This document shows positions 1-7,987 of a DNA stretch of 46,705 nt, piece by piece; the first letter of the stretch is position 1, and the number at the start of each line of letters is the position of its first letter. The DNA is taken from the NCBI GenBank assembly GCA_051859045.1, contig JBHYGK010000020.1, positions 1-46,705 of the forward strand. The letters run 5' to 3'. The position numbers were made by a program, and so were the translations under genes. The notes beneath the pieces are model-generated. The model saw only the letters and a program-made list of their open reading frames with translations, did not search any database and was not told the DNA's origin. Source of the stretch: JBHYGK01 sp051859045 (GTDB taxonomy: Bacteria > Pseudomonadota > Gammaproteobacteria > Xanthomonadales > Xanthomonadaceae).

Positions 1-347
1 GACGCGCGCAGCGCGGCGTCGCGGGCGGCCTCGCGGGCCGCGGCCGGGTCCTCGGCGGGCGCGGACGGGGGGCGCGCGGGCGCGGACGGCGCGGCGGCCG
101 GCCCCTCGGCGTCGCGGCGCGCCTGCTTGGCGACCAGCGCGTGCAGCATCGCGCCCTGGGTCACCACGCGCGAGCCGAGCTCGGCCACGCTGCGCTCGAG
201 CTCCCGGGCGCGCTCGCGGCCGCGGCTGACCTCGCCCCATTGCCAGCCCACCAGCGCGCCCAGCGCCGCGCCGACGATGTTCCATGGCGATGACGACATC
301 AGGGCGCCGGCGATGGCCAGGCCGACGATCCGAAGCAGGTGCCCCAT
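1..347 (-). CDS. Membrane protein with coiled-coil region, N-terminal part only
   Basis: The gene starts at an ATG whose complement is at 345-347, behind a GGGGAGTGAG stretch that can serve as ribosome binding site, and runs off the left edge of the window, so only about 115 N-terminal residues are seen. Residues 4-40 are hydrophobic and probably form a membrane hairpin or segment. They are followed by a charged stretch rich in Arg and Glu (about 43-62) that looks like a short coiled coil, and then an Ala/Pro-rich linker. This layout resembles the N-terminus of large DUF2339-type multi-pass membrane proteins, but without the rest that is only a guess. It is divergent from icd, with 191 bases between the two starts. 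Confidence 0.65.
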   Translation of the reverse strand, partial: MGHLLRIVGLAIAGALMSSSPWNIVGAALGALVGWQWGEVSRGRERARELERSVAELGSRVVTQGAMLHALVAKQARRDAEGPAAAPSAPARPPSAPAEDPAAAREAARDAALRA

Positions 348-538
348 GGTGCTCACTCCCCGTTGACGCGTGGAGTCTAGCCCGCGCCCGCGGGCCATGC
401 GCCAGCGCATGGCCCCGATGGACGCGGCGTCGCGCCGGCGTCGCTTCCTCGGCCCCCGCGCGGCGGGCACAATACCGCCCCCAACAAGAACCGCCCGCCA
501 CGCGCGCGGCGGCCGCTCACCCCTCCGGGAGGACCCCC

Positions 539-1783
<1,245 letters not shown>

Positions 1784-1840
1784 CCGGCACGACGCGAGGC
1801 GCGCGGGCGGCTCGCCGGCCCGCGTCGCGCACGCAAGGAA

Positions 1841-1866
1841 AAGGGCGCCCTCGGGCGCCCTTTTTT
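1841..1866. terminator. Two-way hairpin terminator between icd and the yjf-type operon
   Basis: AAGGGCGCC (1841-1849) pairs perfectly with GGCGCCCTT (1854-1862) around the loop CTCG. It is followed on the plus strand by a run of T to 1866 and on the minus strand by TTTTCC. It can therefore end icd (plus) and the convergent operon (minus). Confidence 0.85.
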
Positions 1867-1939
1867 CGGCCGATTCCAGCACGCTCGGGCGCCCCTTTTC
1901 TCTGGCCTCCGCCGGCGCCCGCGAGGGCGCCCCGCCCAC

Positions 1940-3106
1940 TCAGTCCAGGATGACGTGCGGCACGAAGCGCGAGGTGTCGCGGGTGATCGCATCCGCGTCC
2001 TCGCGCATGCCGAGGCCGCCGGCGACATCCGCGATCACCCAGCTGCCGACGAGCGCGTGCTGGCCGTCGAACACCGGCAGCGGATGGAAGGCCTGCAGCA
2101 CCGCCGGCCCGTCGCCATACGGCCCGGGCGAGGACAGGCGCTCGCCCTGGTGGGTGACGATCTCGACGTTGGCGCCTTCGCGGGAGAACAGCGGCTTGCG
2201 CACGAAGCCGCGCGGCACCTCGGCGCGGGCGTCCGCGAAGTGCGCCTCGAGCAGGTTGGGATGGCCGCGGTGCCGCTCCCACAGCAGCGGCAGCACGCCC
2301 TTGTTGCTGAGGATCGCCTTCCAGGCCGGTTCGATCAGCTGCACGGGACGCTGCAGCAGGGCCGGCGCGAACCGCTCGGTGAGCATGAACTCCAGCGGGT
2401 AGAGCTTGAACAGCGTGTCGATCACGACGTCATCGCGATCGGTCAGCCAGCCCTCGGCGCTGAGTCCGATGTCCTCGATCGCCACGCTCGCGGTCGGCAC
2501 GCCGACCTGGTGCGCACAGTCACGCAGGTAGGCGACGGTGGCCTGGTCCTCGGCCGAGTCGCGCACGGCCGAGAAGTGCACGCGGCGCCCGAGCCGCTGC
2601 TCGCGCGCGAGCGTGCCGAACGCTTCGCACAGCAGCTCCTGCAGCTGGTTGAACTGGTCGGCGCCGGCGGGCAGGCGCCCGGAGCGCTGCAGGTCCTCCA
2701 GCCAGATCCACTGGAAGAAGCCGGCCTCGTAGAGCGAGGTGGGGGTGTCGTAGTTCAGCTCCAGCAGCTTGGCGGGCCCGTTGCCGTCGTAGCTGAAGTC
2801 CATCCGGCCGTACAGGTGGGGCTCGCCGTCGCGCCACGAGGCGCGCACCCAGTCCCAGGCCTCGGCCGGGATCGCCAGGCGCTCGAGCAGCGCCTCCGAC
2901 TCCACGACCTCGGCGACGAGGTCGAGCGCCATCGCGTGCAGCGCCTCGGTCGGCGCCTCGATGTCGCGCTCGATCTCCTCGAGCGTGAACGCGTAGCAGG
3001 CGCGCTCGTCCCAGTAGGGCTCGCCGTCGATGGTGTGGAACACGAAGCCGAGCCGCTCGGCCTGCGCCCGCCAGTCCGGGCGCTCGTCGATGGCGATCCG
3101 GCGCAC
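1940..3106 (-). CDS. yjfC: Glutathionylspermidine synthetase-like ATP-grasp amide ligase (YjfC/YgiC family)
   Basis: The 388-residue product matches the synthetase half of glutathionylspermidine synthetase/amidase and is the length of E. coli YgiC/YjfC (about 386). Visible family motifs are GRMDFSYDGNGPAK (about 100-113) followed by LLELNYDTPTSLYEAG, and the C-terminal ATP-grasp segments AILSNKG and RKPLFSREGANV. No amidase (CHAP) domain is present. From memory, the E. coli homologues bind or hydrolyse ATP but have not been shown to make glutathionylspermidine, so the real substrates are unknown. The best start is GTG at 3106, four bases after the stop of the DUF1190 gene, because homology begins at once (VRRIAIDERPDW). 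The open frame continues upstream to 3352, but that part overlaps the DUF1190 gene. It is the last gene of a seven-gene operon. Confidence 0.9.
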   Translation of the reverse strand: MRRIAIDERPDWRAQAERLGFVFHTIDGEPYWDERACYAFTLEEIERDIEAPTEALHAMALDLVAEVVESEALLERLAIPAEAWDWVRASWRDGEPHLYGRMDFSYDGNGPAKLLELNYDTPTSLYEAGFFQWIWLEDLQRSGRLPAGADQFNQLQELLCEAFGTLAREQRLGRRVHFSAVRDSAEDQATVAYLRDCAHQVGVPTASVAIEDIGLSAEGWLTDRDDVVIDTLFKLYPLEFMLTERFAPALLQRPVQLIEPAWKAILSNKGVLPLLWERHRGHPNLLEAHFADARAEVPRGFVRKPLFSREGANVEIVTHQGERLSSPGPYGDGPAVLQAFHPLPVFDGQHALVGSWVIADVAGGLGMREDADAITRDTSRFVPHVILD

Positions 3107-3110
3107 GGGT

Positions 3111-3674
3111 TCAGCCGCCTCGACCGCCGCGACCGCCGAAGGCGCTGGCCGCGGCCGAGCGGGAGCCGAAGCCGCCGCGCTCGACGGTGATCGCGCGCGC
3201 AGGGCGGATCTCCGCGCCGCGCGCGCCGGTGACCGTGCCGATCCGGTTGCCGACGTAGCTGCCGTCGGCGCGGAGGAACTCGTTGGAGCCCCGCAGCGTG
3301 TAGAGCGGATTGCCGCCGCGCAGCAGGAAGCTGCCTCCGCCGCCGCCACCACCGGAGCGCTGCTGCTGGACGTAGCTGATCAGGAAGCCGGACATGACGG
3401 GCAGGAACATCGACCGGCTATCGACCGTTTGTGCCCCGCAGTCGCCGAACTCGATGCGGCATTGCTGCTCGTCCGCGAAGCGCGGCGCGGTCCGCAGGTG
3501 CTCCGCCCGCGCGCGGGCCTCGGCCTGCATGCAGTCGACCTGCGGATGCCCGAGCCCCATGCATTCCTGGACGCTGCGCACGACGACGCCGGTGGGCGTG
3601 TTGTCGCAGGCGGTCAGCGCGATGGGCAGCGCGCCGGCCATGAGGGTGAGCTTGAGCGTGCGGGATCGCTTCAT
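3111..3674 (-). CDS. yjfM: DUF1190 lipoprotein (YjfM/YgiB family)
   Basis: The 187-residue product begins with a lipoprotein signal whose lipobox LTAC puts the lipidated Cys at residue 23. The next residue is Asp, which in E. coli keeps lipoproteins in the inner membrane. The mature part has several Cys residues (CMGLG, CMQAE, CRIEFGDC), a run of seven glycines, and ends in the glycine-rich tail GGFGSRSAAASAFGGRGGRGG. In E. coli, DUF1190 genes sit directly before a glutathionylspermidine-synthetase-like gene (ygiBC, yjfMC), and here the pair is four bases apart. The molecular role is unknown. The glycine-ended tail makes it a conceivable substrate of the neighbouring ligase, which is inference only. 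The start ATG follows a GGAG-like site, 10 bases after the DUF350 stop. Confidence 0.88.
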   Translation of the reverse strand: MKRSRTLKLTLMAGALPIALTACDNTPTGVVVRSVQECMGLGHPQVDCMQAEARARAEHLRTAPRFADEQQCRIEFGDCGAQTVDSRSMFLPVMSGFLISYVQQQRSGGGGGGGSFLLRGGNPLYTLRGSNEFLRADGSYVGNRIGTVTGARGAEIRPARAITVERGGFGSRSAAASAFGGRGGRGG

Positions 3675-3684
3675 GGCGGGCTCC

Positions 3685-4092
3685 TCAGGGCGTCATCGCG
3701 GCGGCGTTGATCAGGCCGACGCTGATCGACAGCGCGGCCGAGAACACGCCCGCGGCGAGGTCGCCCTCGGTGATCTTGGCCGAGAGCCGGCCGACCAGCA
3801 GGCGCGCGGCGATGTAGGCGACGATCTGGGCGAGCGAGGCGAGCGCGCCCCAGACCAGCGCGTCGGGCAGGCTGGCGGAGTGGGTGATCGCGGCCTGGAT
3901 CGGCAGCGCGAGCCCGACCAGCACGCCGCCGAACGCCGTCGCCGCGGCGGTGTTGCCCGCGCGGATCAGCGCGAGGTCGCGATGCGGCGTGGCGAACAGC
4001 ACCACGATGCCGGCGAGCAGGAGCAGGCCCAGGCCCGAGCCGAAATAGGTGAGGAAGGCGATGACGTTGGCGGTCGGGAGCAGGGAGTCCAT
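3685..4092 (-). CDS. yjfL: DUF350 integral membrane protein (YjfL family)
   Basis: The 135-residue protein has four hydrophobic segments (about 10-34, 45-67, 78-98 and 111-132). The pattern AGNTAAATAFGGVLVGLALP and the C-terminal AAGVFSAALSISVGLINAAAM are typical of DUF350 proteins, which are about 130-140 residues long. It sits in the inner membrane. No biochemical role is established for the family. Its position between DUF2491 and DUF1190 is as in E. coli yjfKLM. It is separated from the upstream gene by 30 bases and from the downstream one by 10, so it is part of the same transcript. Confidence 0.88.
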   Translation of the reverse strand: MDSLLPTANVIAFLTYFGSGLGLLLLAGIVVLFATPHRDLALIRAGNTAAATAFGGVLVGLALPIQAAITHSASLPDALVWGALASLAQIVAYIAARLLVGRLSAKITEGDLAAGVFSAALSISVGLINAAAMTP

Positions 4093-4122
4093 GGGGCGTC
4101 CTGGGCAGGGGAAGTCGAAGGG

Positions 4123-4782
4123 TCAGGTGATGTCGAGCTCGGACGCGTCGAGGTCGCGCCCGATCGCGTAGGTGACGCAGAAATCGGTGGGACCGGCGTC
4201 CTCGGCCGTCACCAGCAGGAACTCCTCGCGGTCGAGGCCGGGCAGGGCGCGCCTGTAGAGCATCGCGTAGTGGGTCAGGTCGCCGTCGCGCCGCGCCGGC
4301 TCGCCGCGGTAGAGCACTTCGTCGTAGGCCATCGCCGGGATCCGGCCCGTGTCGCCGGCGCCGTCCAGCACGCGCTCCCAGGCATGCCCGCCCCACTGGA
4401 TGGCCTCCGCCCCCAGATGCTCGGCCTCGAGCACCCAGCGGTGGAAGGCCGCCTTGTCCGGCGGATTGACCGTGTCGACGTAGACGAAGGCCTTGATCGC
4501 CTCGACGTCGCCCGCGCTGGTGCTGACCTGCAGGTAGGCGTCGTCGTCGAGGTAGAAGCGGTGCAGGGCCTGGCCACCGCCCAGGTCCACGTGGCCGTAG
4601 CACGGCACGCCCTGGTAGCCCTCGGGCAGGGGCGCGCCCAGCGCCTCGCCGGCGACGCGCTCGAGCATGCGGTCGAACTGCAGGCGCGCGCCGATCCGCA
4701 GCCCCAGCGGCAGGGCATGCGGGATCGCCCCCGGCGCCGGGGGCGGAGGGGCCTTGCCGAACAGGCGGTCGAACAGGCCCAT
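4123..4782 (-). CDS. yjfK: DUF2491 protein (YjfK family)
   Basis: The product is 219 residues and begins MGLFDRLFGK. It is soluble-looking, with aromatic- and acid-rich motifs (HRFYLDDDAYLQV, WGGHAWERVLDG, MAYDEVLYRG) and no membrane segment. I recognise it as DUF2491, the family of E. coli YjfK, whose function is not known. Its ATG shares a base with the stop of the ion-channel gene (TGATG, 4784-4780), so the two are translationally coupled. The reading frame is open far upstream, but that region is the channel gene read in another frame. Family assignment rests on sequence recognition and on the yjf gene order around it. Confidence 0.82.
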   Translation of the reverse strand: MGLFDRLFGKAPPPPAPGAIPHALPLGLRIGARLQFDRMLERVAGEALGAPLPEGYQGVPCYGHVDLGGGQALHRFYLDDDAYLQVSTSAGDVEAIKAFVYVDTVNPPDKAAFHRWVLEAEHLGAEAIQWGGHAWERVLDGAGDTGRIPAMAYDEVLYRGEPARRDGDLTHYAMLYRRALPGLDREEFLLVTAEDAGPTDFCVTYAIGRDLDASELDIT

Positions 4783-5825
4783 CAGGCGGCCGCGGCGAGC
4801 ACGCGCTCGACGGCGAGTCGGGCATCGGCCAGGTAGTAGACCTGGGCCCCGGCCGGCACCGGCTCGTCGGCGCGGGGATTGAGCCGCGGCGTGGCCTCGG
4901 GGTGCGCGCGGAAGCCGATCATCAGCGCCCCCTGCGCCGAGAAGCCGCGGGCCCACTCGGCGGCCGTGCGCACGGGCGCGCTCCCGGGCAGCACCAGGCT
5001 GAACTGGGTCGGGCCGCCCTCCACCGACAGCAGCTCGGTGGTGATGGCGGCGCTGCCCGGATCCTGGGCGGCGCGCGCGATCACCTCCGCCATGATCGGC
5101 TGGGTGCACTCGACGCGCGGGTAGTGGCGGTGCACGAGGCGCGCGGCCGCGGGCGCGTCGAAGTGTGCGACGACGTGGCACGGCGGGGCGTGCGACATCA
5201 CGGCGAACACCGCCGCGAGGGTCTCGTCGTCCGAGCCCGGGTTGATGATCACCCGCGCGGCGCCGGCGATCGCGGCCCGCGCGTACGGCTCGCAGTCGAG
5301 GTAGGACGCCGTGGCGACGAAGCGCAGGTGCTCGGGGTCGGGGTTCTCCTCGACCTCGCGCGCCAGCAGCACGACGCCTTCGTCGTCGGTCGCGGTGTCC
5401 GCCAGCAGCAGGGTGAGGAGCCGCTTGGACTCCTCGCCACGCCAGCCGACCACGATGGTGTGTCCCTGCATGCCCGCGTAATCCATCCGTCCCACCTGGT
5501 GTCGCCTCCAGTAGCGCAGCAGCGAGGCGCTGGTCTTCGCCAGCACCGATGCGAACAGCGCGACGGCGCCCGGCATCAGCCAGAACCCCGCCACGTAGCG
5601 ACCTGCGGTCGATCCCGGCGACAGGTCGCCGTAGCCGATCGTGGTCGCGGTCGTCATGTAGTAGTACGGGTATGCGTCCCAGCCGGTGAGCCGGGTCTCG
5701 CCCGCGGCCACGAACAACAGCCACGTCAGCACGAAGTGGGCCAGCAGCGCGCCCGCCATCGCCGGCCACGAGACGTGGCGCAGGTGGCGGCGCAGGCGGC
5801 GGACGAGAGAGGTCAGCAGGATCAT
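4782..5825 (-). CDS. Two-TM potassium channel with RCK/TrkA-N domain
   Basis: The 347-residue protein has a first membrane helix at about 22-42, a pore loop with the K+ selectivity filter TTIGYGD (61-67), a second helix at about 78-100, and a cytoplasmic RCK/TrkA-N-like domain from about 120 (GHTIVVGWRGEESKRLL). The nucleotide loop is VVGWRGEES rather than the classical GxGxxG. This is the MthK/Kch type of architecture, so it probably conducts K+ under ligand control. I chose the ATG at 5825 (MILLTSLVRR) because upstream residues are low-complexity Arg-rich sequence and the ATG has an AGGGA site. The gene lies between the PspA and DUF2491 genes; E. coli yjf lacks it. A coupling of ion flux with membrane stress is inferred from context only. 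Confidence 0.88.
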   Translation of the reverse strand: MILLTSLVRRLRRHLRHVSWPAMAGALLAHFVLTWLLFVAAGETRLTGWDAYPYYYMTTATTIGYGDLSPGSTAGRYVAGFWLMPGAVALFASVLAKTSASLLRYWRRHQVGRMDYAGMQGHTIVVGWRGEESKRLLTLLLADTATDDEGVVLLAREVEENPDPEHLRFVATASYLDCEPYARAAIAGAARVIINPGSDDETLAAVFAVMSHAPPCHVVAHFDAPAAARLVHRHYPRVECTQPIMAEVIARAAQDPGSAAITTELLSVEGGPTQFSLVLPGSAPVRTAAEWARGFSAQGALMIGFRAHPEATPRLNPRADEPVPAGAQVYYLADARLAVERVLAAAA

Positions 5826-5856
5826 GGCGTCCGGTCCCTGGACGCAGGCGCGCGGC

Positions 5857-6666
5857 TCAGCCGCGGGCCTGCGGGGGCGCCTCCACCGGCTGCGACAGCG
5901 GCGCGAACGGGTCCTGCGCCACCGCGTCGAGCGTCGACGGGGCATGGCCGAGCGCGGCCACCGGCGCCGCCGGGCCGGCGAGGGCGGCCTCGCGGTAGCG
6001 CGCGAGCACGGCGTCGGTGCTGGCGTGGTCCTCGATCAGGCCGGCCTGGGCGAGCTTGGCCTTCAGGTCGCCGTCGCCGCTCTCGTTGGCGAGCTCGTTG
6101 GCGGCCTGCAGGCGCGCGCCACGCTCCTCCTGGCGCTGCTTGATGCGCTCGAGCGAATCGAGCGCGGTGCCGAGCTTGCCGTTGGCGCCGGCGTGGCGGG
6201 AGGCCACGGCGGCCTGGGCGCGCTGCACCGCCTCGGTGGCCTTGACGGTGTCGATCTGCTGTTTGAGGCGCGCGAGCTGCTGCTCGGTGGCCTTGATGGC
6301 CGCCTTGAGGGTCTGGATGCTGGCGTCGAGCGAGCTGACGGTCGTGCCTTCGGCCGCGACCGAGGACTCGATTTCGGCGAGCTTCGCGGCGATCTCGCGG
6401 GCCAGGGCCTCGTCGCCCTTGCGCAGCGCGCCCTGGATGTAGCCCTCGTACTCGCGGCGCTTGGCCAGCAGGCCCTGGCCGCGGTTGGCCGCCAGCTGGC
6501 GCTGGGCCATCACCTTGGTGAGCTCCTGCTTGGAGCGCGCGAGCTCGTTGCCGGCATCCACGAGCTCCTGCTCGAGGATGCGGATGGCGTTCGCGTCGAC
6601 GACGGCCTGGCCGGTCTCGCGCGCGGCGCCGCGGAAGAGGGTGAAGATCTTGGCGAGCAGGCTCAT
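5857..6666 (-). CDS. yjfJ: PspA/IM30 family protein (YjfJ type)
   Basis: The 269-residue product begins MSLLAKIFTLFRG with an amphipathic start. It is mostly charged heptad-like helix from about 25 to 215 (ILEQELVDAGNELARSKQEL and so on) and ends in a Pro/Ala-rich tail. This is the PspA/IM30 architecture of membrane-binding, ESCRT-III-like proteins. The family coats and protects damaged membranes. YjfJ-type members lie outside psp operons and their own role is not settled. No pspB, pspC or pspF is nearby. The gene starts three bases after the DUF2170 gene and is followed after 31 bases by the channel gene, so it belongs to the seven-gene operon. Confidence 0.88.
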   Translation of the reverse strand: MSLLAKIFTLFRGAARETGQAVVDANAIRILEQELVDAGNELARSKQELTKVMAQRQLAANRGQGLLAKRREYEGYIQGALRKGDEALAREIAAKLAEIESSVAAEGTTVSSLDASIQTLKAAIKATEQQLARLKQQIDTVKATEAVQRAQAAVASRHAGANGKLGTALDSLERIKQRQEERGARLQAANELANESGDGDLKAKLAQAGLIEDHASTDAVLARYREAALAGPAAPVAALGHAPSTLDAVAQDPFAPLSQPVEAPPQARG

Positions 6667-6669
6667 GGG

Positions 6670-7080
6670 TCAGGCCAGGTAGGGCGAGAGGATCTGGATC
6701 GCCTCGAGGGCGTTGTCGGCCAGCGTGTCGACCTCGTGCACCACCTGGGCGGCGGTGGCGTCGGGCGAGAGCTCGCCGAAGACGATGTACACGTCCTCCC
6801 CGCCGATCGTCGCCAGGCCGAGGTTGGACAGCGGGTTGATCGGATTCAGGCGCAGGCAGGCCTCGTTGAAGCCTGCGCGGTCGGCGACGCGCGCGGCGAG
6901 GACCAGCGGCGTCGACGCCATGACCTGGTGCTCGGTGGCGACCAGGGTGATCACCATGTCACCGGCCTCGGGCATCTGCACCTGCACGGCGCCGTCGAGG
7001 GTCGGGACCGACTCGACGCGCTCCCGGCCGAAGGCGTCTTCGAGGCAGTGCTGCAGGGCGGACGGCGTCCAATGCGTCAT
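6670..7080 (-). CDS. yjfI: DUF2170 protein (YjfI family), first gene of operon
   Basis: The 136-residue product is acidic and soluble-looking (starts MTHWTPSALQHCLEDAFGRE; later LNPINPLSNLGLATIGGEDV and FGELSPDATAAQVVHEVDTL). This matches DUF2170, the family of E. coli YjfI, whose function is unknown. The ATG at 7080 has CTGGAG upstream. The open frame extends further, but an Arg/Pro-rich extension there is unlikely. It is the first gene of the operon that runs down to 1940, and a possible -10 element lies about 36 bases upstream. As the leading gene it could be a regulator or an adaptor of the PspA-like protein, but nothing in the sequence shows that. Confidence 0.85.
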   Translation of the reverse strand: MTHWTPSALQHCLEDAFGRERVESVPTLDGAVQVQMPEAGDMVITLVATEHQVMASTPLVLAARVADRAGFNEACLRLNPINPLSNLGLATIGGEDVYIVFGELSPDATAAQVVHEVDTLADNALEAIQILSPYLA

Positions 7081-7115
7081 CGTGGAACTCCAGGGGGACC
7101 GGCTAGGCGGTCGGC

Positions 7116-7149
7116 AGTGTAGGGGGCGGGCGCGTCGCACGCGCGACGC
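7116..7149 (-). promoter_or_regulatory. Possible promoter region of the yjf-type operon
   Basis: On the minus strand TACACT (7121-7116) could be a -10 element 36 bases before the first start codon. Just upstream lies the inverted repeat GCGTCGC (7132-7138) / GCGACGC (7143-7149) with loop ACGC, in the place of the -35 region. No clear -35 box is visible, so an operator or alternative sigma factor is possible. This is inspection only. Confidence 0.35.
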
Positions 7150-7218
7150 ACCCTGACCCTTTTGCCCCTGCCCCCGCCCGTGGCGAAGGTCATGCCCCCC
7201 CCGGCGGGGCGCCGCGCC

Positions 7219-7977
7219 TCAGCGCGCCAGCCAGCCGCCGTCCACCGGCAGCACGATGCCGTTGACGTAGTCCGAGGCCGGCGCGGCCAGGAACACCGCG
7301 GCGCCGGCGAGGTCGCCCGGCTCGCCCCAGCGCGCGGCCGGGATGCGCTCGAGGATGGCCTGGTTGCGCGCGGCGTCCGCGCGCAGCTGGGCGGTGTTGT
7401 CGGTGGCCATGTAGCCCGGCGCGATCGCGTTGACGTTCACGCCCTTGGCCGCCCACTCGTTGGCCAGCAGGCGGGTGATGCCGGCGATGCCGGACTTGCT
7501 GGCGGTGTAGCTGGGCACGCGGATGCCGCCCTGGAAGCTGAGCATCGAGGCGATGTTGATGATCTTGCCGCGGCCGCGCGCGATGAAGTGGCGGCCCGCG
7601 GCCTGGGCCATGAAGAACGCCGACTTGATGTTGACGTTCATCACGTCGTCCCAGTCGGCCTCGCTGAAGTCGACCGCGTCGGCGCGGCGGATCAGGCCGG
7701 CGTTGTTGACCAGGATGTCGAGCCCGCCGAGCCCGGCGAGGGTCTCCTCGACCACGCGGCCGACCGGCTCGATGCTGATGAGGTTGGCCTGGATGTCGAT
7801 GAAGCGGCGGCCGAGCGCGCGCACGCGCTCGCCGGTCTCGGCGGCGGGCTGGATGCCGGCCACCGCGATGTCGGCGCCGGCGGCGGCGAGCGCCAGGGCG
7901 ATGCCCTGGCCGAGGCCGGTGTTGCCGCCGGTGACGAGGGCGACGCGGCCGGCGAGGCTGAAGGGGGAGTCGGTCAT
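7219..7977 (-). CDS. kduD: 2-dehydro-3-deoxy-D-gluconate 5-dehydrogenase
   Basis: This short-chain dehydrogenase reduces 2,5-diketo-3-deoxygluconate (the KduI product) to 2-keto-3-deoxygluconate in the cytoplasm. The 252-residue product is very close to E. coli KduD (253): coenzyme motif TGGNTGLGQG (15-25), NNAGLIRR, and the catalytic Ser144, Tyr157 and Lys161 in NIASMLSFQGG and SYTASK. It ends VDGGWLAR as in KduD. The start ATG at 7977 (MTDSPFSLAG) lies 10 bases after kduI; the frame is open further upstream only inside kduI. The order kduI-kduD and the common operator upstream of kduI suggest one transcript under the LacI-type regulator. A weak GC hairpin without a T run follows the stop. 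Confidence 0.96.
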   Translation of the reverse strand: MTDSPFSLAGRVALVTGGNTGLGQGIALALAAAGADIAVAGIQPAAETGERVRALGRRFIDIQANLISIEPVGRVVEETLAGLGGLDILVNNAGLIRRADAVDFSEADWDDVMNVNIKSAFFMAQAAGRHFIARGRGKIINIASMLSFQGGIRVPSYTASKSGIAGITRLLANEWAAKGVNVNAIAPGYMATDNTAQLRADAARNQAILERIPAARWGEPGDLAGAAVFLAAPASDYVNGIVLPVDGGWLAR

Positions 7978-7987
7978 GGCGGTGTCC

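Noticed and set aside
284..538. Upstream in-frame extension of icd
   Set aside because: No similarity to icd; the ATG at 539 has a good ribosome site and normal length.
1870..1935. Second GC hairpin after the icd terminator
   Set aside because: Pairing is imperfect and there is no T run in the right place; the 1841-1866 hairpin is enough.
3107..3352. Longer N-terminus for the glutathionylspermidine-synthetase-like gene
   Set aside because: It would overlap the DUF1190 coding sequence in a different frame and adds Ser/Ala/Arg low-complexity residues; the GTG at 3106 gives the family length.
7185..7218. Terminator after kduD
   Set aside because: CCCCG/CGGGG can pair but the stem is short and no T run follows; not strong enough to list.
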